A stretch of DNA of 64,000 bases, from NCBI GenBank assembly GCA_015056765.1, contig SVFQ01000008.1, positions 62,001 to 126,000 on the forward strand, written 5' to 3'. The stretch is from Lachnospiraceae bacterium (lineage in GTDB: Bacteria > Bacillota > Clostridia > Lachnospirales > Lachnospiraceae). The position numbers were made by a program, and so were the translations under genes. How positions within the stretch are numbered: the first letter of the stretch is position 1; every line of letters starts with the position of its first letter. Below the pieces are notes generated by a model. The model was given only the letters and a program-made list of their open reading frames with translations, did not search any database and had not been told where the DNA came from. Shown here in pieces: positions 47,501-54,721 of this stretch.

Positions 47501-50500
47501 ACTCGCCCTTCTCATCGTTGGTAACCACGGTATTGACATCCTTTAAGGAATCAACGCCTGCCTGGTTCGCACCTTTTAATTCAAAGCTGAACTCACCTTT
47601 CACGATATCGCGTTTATTCTTGCCCTTACCTTCTAATACCTTTCTACCACCGAAGGAGATTTCTGCCGGAGTAGGCTTATAGGTATTGGTAAAGACAGGC
47701 GTATCAGCTTTGCCATCGTAAGTAACGCTATCTACATTGAGGACAGCATCTTTCTCGCTTACGACAACAACTACTGTATGAGTAGTTTGATCATATTCAA
47801 CCCCACCTTCATTACCTTTCTTTTCAGTAATGGTATAGGTATAGGTACCTGCCTGGTTGTAATGGATTGTTTCAAAGCTTATACTACCATCTGCTTTGTT
47901 CTTTACTTCTCTGGCTTTTTCACTGCGGAAGGTATCCTGGAAAGACTTCTTTGCATTGTCATCCACCGGAGATAATAGAAAGGTAAACTCGCCGTCTTTC
48001 AGAATCTTTTCGCTATTTTCTACATTCAGCACCTTTTTCGCTTCAAAATGCGCCTTAGTAGGTGTTACCTGATATGTATTCTCAAAGTTGAAGGAAACGC
48101 CATTCTTCTCATTTTTTACAGTAGCGCTCAGGACACCATTTGTATCCTTTACTTCTACTTTTACTTCATATGCATTGCCGTCATAGATGACACCCGGTTC
48201 AGTGCCTTTGACTTCTTTTACAACGTATTCACAAGTATAATCTCCGGACTCTGTGTAAATGATTTCCGGGAAGATGATATTTCCCTGGGCATCATTATTT
48301 ACCGTAATCACGTTATTCTTCAGAGATGCTTTACCTGCATCGTTGGTGCCTTCTAAGGTGAAAGTAAATTCACCGGTAGTAAGGTCACGGCCATCTAAGG
48401 TCTTAAGACCTTTGATGGTAGCCTTTGCCGGGCTCTTTTTATTGGCAATATATAAGTATGGATAGGAGATGGTCAGCTTATGATTTGCTTCATCCAAATC
48501 ACCATCAGTAACGGTGAATGCAGTATCTTCCACTGCTCTCTCATATCCTGCAGGAGCCTCAAGCTCACGAACATAGTAAGTCTCATCTTCGACGAGAACC
48601 CAACCATATTTCGTAATATCGCCCTGGAAAGTAGCCTGACCGTCTTTATCGGTTACTGCGATTACTGCATTACCATCACGATCTGTTACAGGCTGCTTAG
48701 CAGAATCCAATAACTGGAATTTTGCGCCTGCCAAGGTAACTCTTTCGTCACCCTCTTTGTGTTTTACTACGACTACCTTTGGATTGGATGCGCTACCACG
48801 TCCTCTGGCTTCTTCTAAGTCGATTACATCCTTGGTTTCTACATGATATCCCTTTAAGGAAGCAGTATTTGCCCAGGATACTTTTCCAATCTTGGAAGAA
48901 TTCACAACACATGTATACTTCAATGTGAGTGCAGTAGCATCCGGAATGGTAAACAGATATCCTTTGGATGTACGTTCAAATGTAACATCTACCTTCGGAT
49001 CTGTCTCTACAGAATCCGGCAAAATAGTCAGATTCTGGCACTCATCCAAAAGCTCTAGTGTATCTTTGTCCGAATCTAAATCTACAGCTCCGGAGTTAAT
49101 CTTTAATGTAAAACGAATACGGTCGGTTGGTTTTCCATTTTCATAGATCACTTCGCCGTTTTTCTGAAGCGGATTGAACTCGTAGATAAGATCTAAGTTG
49201 TCTTCTGCCTCGTCCCAACTTGCACAGTTGGATACAATTGCTTTACCGCCATTTTGATTTGCTATATCTTGTAATAACTGCAAACCTTCATCATCTTTTA
49301 CAGTCAAGAAGTAGACAATCTTGTAGTATCTGTAATAGGAATTACCATTCTTCGGAACCTTTGTTGTAATCTGAAGTCCGGTTTCAGTAGGCGTTACCTT
49401 ATCTACTTCTTTGAACTTGCTTGGGTCATTGAGATTCAACTGGTCCTGATAATCATTACCGATAATCTTGTATCCCCATGGGTCATAGTGCTCCACACCC
49501 TTGTTTGTAAAGATAGCGGTATCGAAAGTATCAGTAATGGTAATGGAATCTGTGTTGACGCCAGTCAGGATAAGGTCATACACATATACCGGATACCCCT
49601 TACTGTTATTACCATAGAATCTACCTACTTTATCCAGTTTCTTTCCTTTTGGATACTGGATTGTAGCCTGAGCCTGCTGACTGTCTACACTTACCTGGTT
49701 TACATGAGCACAATGATAATAATCATTATCATTGTGAGAGTTTGCATATTCCAGCCATTCAGCATTAGGGGTAGTTGTATATTTGATTGTTATGGTTCTT
49801 GGAGAACCGGTTCCCTTAAGTCCTTCCTTCTTATTGTTATAGAAGGTAAAGGTTACTTTGCCCTCTTTGGCATCATAATCTACCTTGTAGCTTTCCTTAT
49901 TTCTAAGCCCATCAACCCTTGCGTTCTGGTCATAGGTATCAATAAAATGCTTACCTTCTACCCAAATGTTTGGCAGTGTATCCACTGCAACACACTTGGA
50001 TAATCCATCTGCCGGTACATCAATGGAAATGGTCCATTCGCCTTTGTTATTGGAGGCATTACGCACACCGCTCTTCTTTAAGCCGATTGTTTTATCAGCA
50101 GGAGGATTGATATATCCATATCCCTGATCTGAATCACCGAAATCATCTGTGGTGTCGTTGCGCACCTTCCACTGATTAGAACCCATTTGAGTCGTGTCGA
50201 TTTCAGTTGTATAGGTGATTACATAGCGATAGTTCTTGTCTTCTCTCGGAATATTGTAAGTCCAGGAACGGTTATTTCTTTTATCGTATACACCCACCTG
50301 ATTCCAAGGAAGATTTCTTGTGGCAATCTGCTGATAGTTCTGGTTATAAACTTCAACTTTAATTCCGCTTCCGCTGAATCTGTGGTTACCAATTCTAGCC
50401 TCACCTTCATATTTCAGCGTATCGGTGATTTTATGTCCGCCCATATTCACGCGGCGACCTTCATTGGCTACGATTCGCCAAGACAGTGTACGCTTATTGC

Positions 50501-52343
50501 CTTGCGCTTCCCCTCCAGCAGCGTCATCTTTCTGTAAGTATGTCTCGCTTACTTCCTTTTCAAGGTAGAACTCATCTTCATCGTCAGGGATATCATCCCC
50601 TTCCAGTTTTACCTTGTTCAGCGTGTTGTCATAGGTAAGTTTCAGTTTTCCATTGCTTCCGGCTTTAGAAGGATCTACATTTGCTTTATAAGTGATGGTA
50701 ATCACTTCTCCTGCCTGCATGGACTTTACGGTATAGACAAATCCATTATCCTTATGCTGGACGTTTGCTCCATTCAGGGACTTATTGGAAGAAGCATAGA
50801 AACTGTTCTTGTCATATTTCAGGGCATTGCCCTTGATTTCATCTGTTACTTTGATGTTCTTGACAGCACCATTTGCTGTAACAGTAACAGTATAGTTGAA
50901 GCAGTTATTCCATTCGTCAAAGTTACCTTCTTTTTTGATATCTGCACTGCCTGCGTCGAAAATAAAATAGGTTTTCTCAACATCGGTACCAAACTGGGTT
51001 TCAGAAACGCTCTGTGAAATATCTACCTCAGCACTAAAATTAAACTTGGTGTTACCACAGCTCTTAAAGTAATCGTAATTCGGGTCATTCTGGTTCCAAG
51101 TAATCGTCAACTTACCATTTTCAATTCTGACAGTATTCCCTTTCATGACACGACCATCCGGAAGGTCGATTTCGATATCCTTCGTTACCGGATGCGGATT
51201 GATGCCATTCGGGAATGTATAAGTCATGGTCTCATTATGGAACTGAGCACCATTGGTTTTTTCTTTGAAGGTAAAATATACACCATAGGAATCGTTTGGA
51301 TTAATTACGATTTTGCCGTCCTGTGGTTCCTTTCCTTTTGTATCAATTGTTGCATCTGTTAAAAATTCATTCAGGTTCTGTGAGAACGTAACATTGTTAG
51401 ATGAAACAGATAATGTTGCACCTACAGTTGAGAAGCTGTTCATGCTAAAGTTTAGAGTTTCTCCACTGGCTTTGGTCTCAGTCAGAACTTCTGTCTGAAT
51501 ATCATTGACGCTGATGTTACTTGCATCTACAGATTTATCTACGCGATTCATAACAGAATCTTTCAAAGGAAGATGTACAATCTTCACTTCTTCATTCTTC
51601 GCGTCGATTTTTTCAAGCTGTTTATTATTGAAGGTAATCTTAATCTGAACAGATCCCTGCTCCGGCTCGAACTCAACTAATTTGCCATTTTCATTTACCA
51701 AAAAGGCAACGTCAAATAACACGGTGTTTTCAGCATCGTGTTTCTTGGTAGAATCAGCCTTATCCATAGCTGCCAGGTATGCATTATAAGCAGTTCCGGA
51801 GGTAATCGGTGTTACACGGAATTCAGCATCATCTGGAATTACATTTGGATTTGAGAGTGTGGCGGTTACAGTTACGCCATTACCTGAATAGGTATACACA
51901 GACTTCGTGCACAGTTCTTCGGTTTCTTCTGTCTCCTCGGTCTCGGTCTCTTCAGTCTCTTCTGTCTCAGTTTCTACTGTCTCTTCTTTTGTCTCTTCAG
52001 CGAGAGTTTCTTCTTTGGAGCTTTCAGCAGTTTCAGACTCTACGTCCTGCTGGTCCTTGCCGGTTACTTCGGACTCAGCTGCTACCTCCTCCCCGTTAGA
52101 AGCTTCCTCTTTCACCTCTGTTGCTTTCTCCTCGGCAACAGGCGCTTCCTCTTTCACTTCGCTTGCAGGTTCAGAAGCCACTTCCTGTGGCGCCTGCTCC
52201 GCAGCCACTTCTTCTTCAGCAGCATACACCCTACCCATTCCAAATGCTGCTGCAGAAACATCGCTTAAGATGGTTTGCGATAACAGAATCGCAACGGCTG
52301 CTCCTGCTAGAATACGTTTGGTCTTCATTTTTAGAATCTTCAT
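38553..52343 (-). CDS. Giant sortase-anchored adhesin, 4596 aa, 22 pilin-type isopeptide repeats
   Basis: 4,596 residues. Signal peptide (1-41), acidic Glu/Thr stretch (about 42-145), an N-terminal adhesin head of several beta domains (about 150-1200), a SpaA-type domain (about 1200-1300, ending EAPAGYERA), then 22 tandem domains (about 1306-4054, mean 125 residues). The C-terminal part (about 4055-4490) has Cna_B-like and SpaA domains (KTWYDFHNKYG, GTKVWDDEWD, ETAAPAGYKL), then a Pro-rich linker, sorting signal APKTSD (about 4555), helix and basic tail. Every repeat keeps a Lys (G-x-K-x-L), a Glu (Y-x-V-x-E) and an Asn (F-x-N-x-Y), the triad of intramolecular isopeptide bonds in Spy0128/FctA pilin domains. 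Start at 52343 has AAGGGGA at 5-6 nt; an in-frame ATG lies at 52328. Confidence 0.92.
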   Translation of the reverse strand: MKILKMKTKRILAGAAVAILLSQTILSDVSAAAFGMGRVYAAEEEVAAEQAPQEVASEPASEVKEEAPVAEEKATEVKEEASNGEEVAAESEVTGKDQQDVESETAESSKEETLAEETKEETVETETEETEETETEETEETEELCTKSVYTYSGNGVTVTATLSNPNVIPDDAEFRVTPITSGTAYNAYLAAMDKADSTKKHDAENTVLFDVAFLVNENGKLVEFEPEQGSVQIKITFNNKQLEKIDAKNEEVKIVHLPLKDSVMNRVDKSVDASNISVNDIQTEVLTETKASGETLNFSMNSFSTVGATLSVSSNNVTFSQNLNEFLTDATIDTKGKEPQDGKIVINPNDSYGVYFTFKEKTNGAQFHNETMTYTFPNGINPHPVTKDIEIDLPDGRVMKGNTVRIENGKLTITWNQNDPNYDYFKSCGNTKFNFSAEVDISQSVSETQFGTDVEKTYFIFDAGSADIKKEGNFDEWNNCFNYTVTVTANGAVKNIKVTDEIKGNALKYDKNSFYASSNKSLNGANVQHKDNGFVYTVKSMQAGEVITITYKANVDPSKAGSNGKLKLTYDNTLNKVKLEGDDIPDDEDEFYLEKEVSETYLQKDDAAGGEAQGNKRTLSWRIVANEGRRVNMGGHKITDTLKYEGEARIGNHRFSGSGIKVEVYNQNYQQIATRNLPWNQVGVYDKRNNRSWTYNIPREDKNYRYVITYTTEIDTTQMGSNQWKVRNDTTDDFGDSDQGYGYINPPADKTIGLKKSGVRNASNNKGEWTISIDVPADGLSKCVAVDTLPNIWVEGKHFIDTYDQNARVDGLRNKESYKVDYDAKEGKVTFTFYNNKKEGLKGTGSPRTITIKYTTTPNAEWLEYANSHNDNDYYHCAHVNQVSVDSQQAQATIQYPKGKKLDKVGRFYGNNSKGYPVYVYDLILTGVNTDSITITDTFDTAIFTNKGVEHYDPWGYKIIGNDYQDQLNLNDPSKFKEVDKVTPTETGLQITTKVPKNGNSYYRYYKIVYFLTVKDDEGLQLLQDIANQNGGKAIVSNCASWDEAEDNLDLIYEFNPLQKNGEVIYENGKPTDRIRFTLKINSGAVDLDSDKDTLELLDECQNLTILPDSVETDPKVDVTFERTSKGYLFTIPDATALTLKYTCVVNSSKIGKVSWANTASLKGYHVETKDVIDLEEARGRGSASNPKVVVVKHKEGDERVTLAGAKFQLLDSAKQPVTDRDGNAVIAVTDKDGQATFQGDITKYGWVLVEDETYYVRELEAPAGYERAVEDTAFTVTDGDLDEANHKLTISYPYLYIANKKSPAKATIKGLKTLDGRDLTTGEFTFTLEGTNDAGKASLKNNVITVNNDAQGNIIFPEIIYTESGDYTCEYVVKEVKGTEPGVIYDGNAYEVKVEVKDTNGVLSATVKNEKNGVSFNFENTYQVTPTKAHFEAKKVLNVENSEKILKDGEFTFLLSPVDDNAKKSFQDTFRSEKAREVKNKADGSISFETIHYNQAGTYTYTITEKKGNEGGVEYDQTTHTVVVVVSEKDAVLNVDSVTYDGKADTPVFTNTYKPTPAEISFGGRKVLEGKGKNKRDIVKGEFSFELKGANQAGVDSLKDVNTVVTNDEKGEFSFPTITYTKEGTYQYTVTEVAGSNSTITYDKTSYDVEVTVKEKDGELTAEKRLLHHENEIVFKNTYAPGEANVSITATKSVENGELKAGLYTFQLVGNDADSKATLGNNALTATNDASGNVNFGNIKFTEAGDYTYTVSEVNDGKVAGVSYDDTKYTVQIAVSDVNGKLGAVTKITKNGNNADKITFVNRFSKAKQHIEGTKSLTGRDLVNGEFTFELTGEDAASKATLGNKTATTKNAANGTFAFADIAFEKAGTYRYTVSEQIPTETNGVTFDTTKFHAVITVTANENGQLVAAAPVITKDGSATPVALQFENDYKVKPTQTQIKGIKVLNGIRPMRDKEFTFVLKNEATGFSLTAQNDVNGNFAFAPIQYNEAGTYTYVVKEDTTNKSEGVTYDTTVYTVVVVVEDDGKGSLKTPVVTIQNADEIKFVNNYTVADAEATLKAHKTLNGRALKDAEFSFSLEGKDANGKASLNQQVWEAKNNKDGDITFDKITYSQKGEYHYIIKETSRNGKGVTVDTKVHEAKVVVDDDGYGKLVATVTYDGAAAVPEFVNDYQASRTTLVIDGTKELIVPAGSTRTLKEGEFSFSLQGKGEKEAATMTAGNFTGVANDKDGKFSFPELRFTAAGTYEYTVVEEEGHLGGVTYSTDKYNVTVTVVDQLDGTLKATKVVTKAGVPAEGNRIVFKNNYTLKGTQVKIDGEKYLNGSADLKGKEFTYILTGDTANDAKTLTKADYTVKSKDSKFSFPLIQYTEAGTYHYTVKEVNDGQKGVTYDTALYNVTVEVVDDNLGQLHATKTITKAGQIVDSVVFNNTYKADSVSVPFDGTKKLTGRNAKALQKDEFTFTLIDKTGEAKEVQTVGNEANGSFAFDEITYDEEGTYFYEVRENNTNVPGVTYDNTVYTVKVVVEDDLNGKLVATKTITDGEKNVSAIVFTNTYKPGTATFNLEAKKTMEGQSLQGGDFSFTLTDASGKVIETVKNQSDGKIRFTSLTYDKVGTYTYTIKEVNDGKGGVTYSDAEYEVNVVVSDPGTGKLNANASISLNGSNVQTAEFINTYTATPVDKELKGVKTLENRAIGDAEFSFTLTAANDAAKATLPEAGETVVNKGKDFAFTPLHFTEVGEYRYQVKEVSGTLGGVTYDTSVIDVLVTVTDNGEGKLDATETITKGGQPSSLTFKNKYKADQTKVDLTGVKHVDGEGFPLKAGQFSFTLTGVTDADNATLKDGNYTVVNDAQGNFAFPTIHYDKVGTYNYEVRETAGSLHGMTYDTSVYNVTVEVTDDKQGHLEAYPEITKDGEVSDLVFTNTYKADKTDITISGVKSLEGRALKNGEFTFTLIDENGAEAETIATVTNNGANFSFPKLEYTEAGEYWYTVREEVGEEGGVTYSDETYQVVVTVTDDGEGYLHPNKRVLLDEEPAQLVFHNTYEASSTDWTFEGKKNLVGRPLTAEDTFRFVMTEDGTENTYTATTVDATGNFVFPTITYDQVGVHTYTVKEEAGNIRGITYSSEEYKVIVTVKDDLKGALYTEEQIVKGGVEVQSATFTNTYEASPVDAEVAGHKTLTGRTLQAGEFSFLLTGKTEKETATLTDVKTRVSNDANGNFKFTGIHFEKAGTYHYTVAEEKGVLGGVTYATNVEDVTVTVTDQLDGTLKAEVNYANGARPEFVNTYTTEDGKAILHVKKALHGRDMKADEFSFTLKDAQGNVIETITAPAATMKNQVAEANLSFSELNFTEEGTYNYTIQEVVGNKGGITYDSKEIAVVITVVDDNRGHLNATVTYDGAAEVPQFDNYYETKAAKAQLEANKTLNGRAIKNGEFTFTLTATNDEARYVLPETEETVNNGTKVVFSELTFAEEGIYTFEIGEEVGEEENGVAYDTAKHTATVVVTDNGNGQLVATVSYDDAKESITFINDYSSEGAFTTIAGTKELVGRDLTTGEFAFNLRAKSNNAKATLTENGQVVDSFTVRNAADKSFTFPSVSFTEAGTYEYEVSEVKENKGGVTYDTSVYTVKVVVEDDTNGHLGIASKTYQVGRTTKEAITFTNKYESTPTKAQFEISKKLHGRDMVKDEFVFDLVDAQGKVLQTVKVPAAQMENEVATANMQFAEITYDTVGTYTYTIREQKPEGNTNGVKYDEKVVSVTVEVTDNGEGNLENTVVYVKNDAELAAGEVPTFHNYYEVTPTSAAVKAHKTITGRHLVEGEFSFELVGVSENAKGTKATAVNTVVSNSDTGIASGHGDVNFGSISYTTAGVYRYEIRETSKDANGVTVDKKVYPVVITVTDKDANGKSTGKLVATVEYQQLAAGETEPIIKNWYEAEGTKAHLEATKELVGRTLQNEEFTFEVTEPNGQRTIPGGKLTAKNNADGQVVFADIHFDKVGTYTYTIKEVEDQSKLGTTFDLSSHTAVITVSEKLDANGTPVGQLQATVSYDGQDAEESVAPKFVNETVLRDLQVRKSFLGNDFLAQTGEVSFQLYKVEGGKEVAVEGKSITLTCANQDEDGRYHWTREELVGKFTGLPAYDESDKLISYLVKETTEGDFEIRYYDENQSNANQTAAHYDSKNFVVGQTAEVLVENCEFTTYTGTKTWYDFHNKYGVRPGQIQVTLYQRLEGQDVSEAKAYTDKNGKTFTKAISGEDDTWEYSFEHLPIYDDNGVKYIYSVTEDYVTYDGHVTADSANLRYYTGDGNHTSVGFVSGDMNLNNTLTTVNVNGTKVWDDEWDSSKRPESIIVRLVANGAVLKDAQGNDICQEVTADAEGNWSFTFENVPNYYVTVDGEVQAAITYAVTEDPVEGYTAVVTGNAVDGFVITNTYETTKLAKAYIVKVDAADQNKALAGATFGLYHEDGSLVGYYTSDANGIVIADSLKEGNYFFRETAAPAGYKLNQTMITFTITAEQDKQGLTLYVGKVINEKTPETPDNPGGDNPNTPEVLGAKRDILTPDQGQVLGVRRAPKTSDASKALLWMLVMGGSGIGAAIMMAQQRRSRNKLRSML
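40182..48428. repeat. 22 tandem ~375-bp coding repeats of the adhesin
   Basis: Repeats of about 345-410 bp code for the pilin-type domains. They are strongly diverged (amino-acid identity between copies is low by eye apart from the Lys, Glu and Asn motifs and GGVTYD/GEFTF-like blocks). The array is therefore old and relatively stable, not a fresh homogenised expansion. Confidence 0.9.
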
Positions 52344-52422
52344 AGTGTCCCCTTCTTAAGATTCGTCTTGCTAGTTTAGCTATATAATGTTCCACAAAAT
52401 GGTTTATTACAGGAAAATTTGT

Positions 52423-52439
52423 GTCTTACTTAATAAGAC
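52423..52439. promoter_or_regulatory. Perfect palindrome upstream of the adhesin gene
   Basis: GTCTTA-CTTAA-TAAGAC, a 6-bp perfect inverted repeat (52423-52428 with 52434-52439) about 80-95 nt before the adhesin ATG. A -10-like TATATA lies at 52386-52381 on the minus strand, with no recognisable -35, so an activator may bind the palindrome. The 240-nt gap between sortase and adhesin holds this and the sortase terminator. Confidence 0.45.
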
Positions 52440-52492
52440 GCGAGAAAAGCTGAAAGAATATCACAATTTTTTTATAAAAATTAAAAAAATCT

Positions 52493-52530
52493 AAACAAAA
52501 AAACGGAAACGCTACATATGGTAGTTTCCG
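52493..52530 (-). terminator. Intrinsic terminator after the sortase gene
   Basis: Minus-strand stem CGGAAACTAC/GTAGCGTTTCCG (52530-52504, one bulged G) with an ATAT-type loop, followed by TTTTTTTGTTT. It ends the sortase transcript, so the adhesin needs its own promoter. Confidence 0.88.
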
Positions 52531-52583
52531 GACTAAGTGCGTCCAAATACTGCCTTTTAGCAATTTCCGTTTCTGCGTTTTTA

Positions 52584-53372
52584 TCACTGCATTCCAACTT
52601 CAGTCAGAATACCATGAACCAAAAGTCTTTTATTTCCCCCGGCCGGTCCGGAACACGTCGATAAGGTAACAATCGGTGTGTCCTTGTCAAATTCACTGAT
52701 GTCTACTGTTCTGGCCGATCTGTTTTTTACTTTCTCAACATATAACTCCAACGCTTCTTCGGAAAGAGCTTGAATATAGCTGTCGCTGTCGTCTGTGGTG
52801 ATATAGTAAGAGAAAATAGTATACTTTTTTACTATTCCATCCTTCAAATAGATATAGAAGAAAGGATTCTCCCCCCAGAGATTCTCTTCCTGATAGAACT
52901 TCTTTAACTTACCGAACATGGATCCATTCTTCATGTTATGTCCATATACGAAAGTATTAAAGTCCGTAAAATCCGGTTTATTTTCATAATCTAAGAAAAT
53001 AGCACCGCTATTATTGGCCTGCTTTTCAAATGTCTGATGCAGGTAAAATTCGTTATCCTCACCTTGTACAATGGGATAACTGATGTCGCAAGCACCTACA
53101 TAAACCCAGCCTACTGTGTCAGGGTTCTCTGCAGCAAGCGCATCAAAGTCCACCCGGAAAGGAAGTTCCATGGAATCCTCTCCTGTTTCCTCCGTGCTGT
53201 CTGTAACAGGTACTTCCGTTTGTAAGTACTGCTGCTCCAGATTTGCATACTCGCTGTCCGCTTGGTGATAGTCTAAATAGATTAGCACCAGCCTGGATGC
53301 CGCAAATAGAAAAACGGCTATAAAAAATACTAATAGTAGGTTACTTACTGAAAAGATTGATTTCTTTTTCAT
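52584..53372 (-). CDS. srtB: Class B sortase
   Basis: 262 residues. One N-terminal membrane helix (about 8-32), then the sortase fold. The catalytic His is in FVYGHNMKNGSMFG, the Cys in TLSTCSG, and the Arg in GNKRLLVHG; TLSTC and the spacing place it in class B. It cuts the sorting signal and attaches the protein to the cell wall. The likely substrate is the adhesin encoded next door, whose signal APKTSD replaces LPXTG. The ribosome binding site is weak (AGGCG). It is 22 nt after the SEC-C gene. Confidence 0.9.
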   Translation of the reverse strand: MKKKSIFSVSNLLLVFFIAVFLFAASRLVLIYLDYHQADSEYANLEQQYLQTEVPVTDSTEETGEDSMELPFRVDFDALAAENPDTVGWVYVGACDISYPIVQGEDNEFYLHQTFEKQANNSGAIFLDYENKPDFTDFNTFVYGHNMKNGSMFGKLKKFYQEENLWGENPFFYIYLKDGIVKKYTIFSYYITTDDSDSYIQALSEEALELYVEKVKNRSARTVDISEFDKDTPIVTLSTCSGPAGGNKRLLVHGILTEVGMQ

Positions 53373-53394
53373 ACACGCCTACGCTGTTCTGAAG

Positions 53395-53898
53395 TTATTT
53401 TCTACCACAGCATTTCTTATATTTCTTGCCGCTTCCGCAAGGGCATGGATCGTTAGGATATACCTTTGCTTCTTTGACAATAGTGGTAGAACTCTTCTGC
53501 TCTTTGTAAAGTTCTTTACGTTTGTTTTCATCGAAGATAGCTTCCCATTCAGGCAGTCCATAAAGCCAATCAGCTTCAGCAGCTACCATGTTCTTATAAA
53601 GAAGCTCTTTATCAAAGCCAAGATTTACCTTGGTATCTTCTTCCATCTCTTCAATCGGATTTGGTTTCTTTAAGCTATCATTGATACCATCCAAGAAACC
53701 TGTCATTGTTTCAATACTAACATTGAATTTTTCAGCAAGTTCTTTTACAGTGCCTTCTACTACTTCATCAGGATTCTTCAGAAGTTCTGCATAGATGTCC
53801 TTCTCCTGCATAAAGTATGCCTGCCATAATCTCTGGAGCTCTCCTTTGTTAGTCTGCTCGTTGTATGCTTTATCTCTCCATTGCTGTAATAATGCCAT
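53395..53898 (-). CDS. SEC-C motif protein
   Basis: 167 residues, helical, ending in the zinc-binding SEC-C motif ([16 protein letters not shown]). The N-terminal ~140 residues show no known domain; [26 protein letters not shown] suggests a helical bundle. The same motif ends SecA, where it contacts SecB and lipids, so a link with secretion is possible here. It lies upstream of sortase B in the same transcript. AAAGAGG precedes the ATG. Confidence 0.85.
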   Translation of the reverse strand: MALLQQWRDKAYNEQTNKGELQRLWQAYFMQEKDIYAELLKNPDEVVEGTVKELAEKFNVSIETMTGFLDGINDSLKKPNPIEEMEEDTKVNLGFDKELLYKNMVAAEADWLYGLPEWEAIFDENKRKELYKEQKSSTTIVKEAKVYPNDPCPCGSGKKYKKCCGRK

Positions 53899-53998
53899 GT
53901 TTCAAACCTCTTTTTCTCACTTAATTGGGCAAAATGCCCCGCATAGATAGGACTATGCCATATAAGTATATTAAATATTTCTTAAAAATGCAACAACT

Positions 53999-54028
53999 TA
54001 AAAAAGCCCTCGCCTTTCTGGCTCGGGC
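53999..54028 (-). terminator. Intrinsic terminator, distal of a tandem pair after the CAP gene
   Basis: Minus-strand GCCCGAGCC/GGCGAGGGC (54028-54006; central GA/GA mismatches) with AGAAA loop, followed by TTTTTT. An accessory perfect hairpin with CACACATC arms lies at 54034-54052. Confidence 0.75.
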
Positions 54029-54057
54029 CGCGCCACACATCAAAGATGTGTGACAGT

Positions 54058-54087
54058 AAAAGAGAGCAACCATGAAGGCTGCCCTCT
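54058..54087 (-). terminator. Intrinsic terminator, proximal, after the CAP gene
   Basis: Minus-strand AGAGGGCAGCC/GGTTGCTCTCT (54087-54061, with G-T pairs) and TTCAT loop, followed by TTTT. It starts 11 nt after the CAP gene stop. Confidence 0.75.
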
Positions 54088-54098
54088 GGGGGGGTATT

Positions 54099-54659
54099 TT
54101 AATATCCGAATTCCTGTGCAAAGTATAACTTGCCATCATCACCGCGGAAGATTGCGATTCCGAGAGTACGGAAGCTACCGTCCATGATGTTCTCTCTATG
54201 TGTAGGAGAGTTCATCCATCCGGTTACAACTGCGGATGCTGATCCAAAGTTCTTTGCTAAGTTCTCACCATACATGATGGAACTGTTTACAGTGTACCAA
54301 TCGCTACCATTTGGTCTTGTGTGAGAAAACAGTGTAACGATTTCCTGTGCTCTAACATAAGCGGTCTCGGAAAGAGCATCGCTCCATGTCAGTGCAGGAA
54401 GTCCTGCTGCCACACGCTGTGCGTTTGTCTGATCGAAAGCATCTCGTGCCATCTGAATCAGAGTTGCGTCTTCCTCTGCAAAGCTTCCGGCAAGTGCTGC
54501 TGCTTCATCATCGATGAAGATACGAGTTTCATTTGGATCATAAACTCTGGCTGCTGCATCCTCGCCAATTTCACCTGCAGACTTTCCGCATGCTACGCTG
54601 CTAAGAACAAAAACAGTAGCAAGGGCAATGGAAAGTAATTTTTTTAGTCTGGTTTTCAT
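54099..54659 (-). CDS. CAP-domain (SCP/PR-1-like) lipoprotein under c-di-GMP riboswitch control
   Basis: 186 residues. Lipobox SSVAC (Cys about 24), an acidic linker, then a CAP domain (about 70-186) with NAQRVAAGLPALTWSDALSETAYVRAQE, FSHTRPNGSDW, MYGENLA, GWMNSPTHRENIM and a final FAQEFGY. The CAP signature His and Glu (HTR, GEN, H-x-E-N) are kept. Bacterial CAP proteins are extracellular and often tied to wall or matrix. Start at 54659 has AGGAGGA; the longer reading (54707) would begin inside the terminator. A GEMM-I riboswitch with its own promoter and terminator precedes it. Tandem terminators follow, so it is monocistronic. Confidence 0.93.
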   Translation of the reverse strand: MKTRLKKLLSIALATVFVLSSVACGKSAGEIGEDAAARVYDPNETRIFIDDEAAALAGSFAEEDATLIQMARDAFDQTNAQRVAAGLPALTWSDALSETAYVRAQEIVTLFSHTRPNGSDWYTVNSSIMYGENLAKNFGSASAVVTGWMNSPTHRENIMDGSFRTLGIAIFRGDDGKLYFAQEFGY

Positions 54660-54683
54660 TGCTATTCCTCCTAATAAGAATAG

Positions 54684-54717
54684 AAAAAAAAATCTTGTCG
54701 GGGCCATCCTGACAAGA
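54684..54717 (-). terminator. Riboswitch expression-platform terminator
   Basis: Minus-strand TCTTGTC/GACAAGA (54717-54711 with 54699-54693), 11-nt loop, then nine T (54692-54684). It follows the aptamer directly and ends about 10 nt before the ribosome binding site of the CAP gene. An alternative pairing of TTGTC with GACAG in the aptamer's P3 3' strand could serve as antiterminator. Confidence 0.9.
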
Positions 54718-54721
54718 CATT

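Noticed and set aside
40182-48428. Regular repeat array considered as CRISPR or satellite DNA
   Set aside because: Units are about 375 bp, diverged, and in frame within one gene coding for pilin-type domains.
38985-51020. Many long plus-strand open frames opposite the adhesin, such as 39516-40136 and 40812-41678
   Set aside because: They recur with the repeat period of the adhesin, lack ribosome binding sites, and contain low-complexity Cys/Tyr/Phe-rich translations. They are antisense shadows.
54660-54707. Longer N-terminus for the CAP protein beginning at 54707
   Set aside because: It would begin inside the riboswitch terminator and puts residues before a clear signal peptide; the ATG at 54659 has AGGAGGA.
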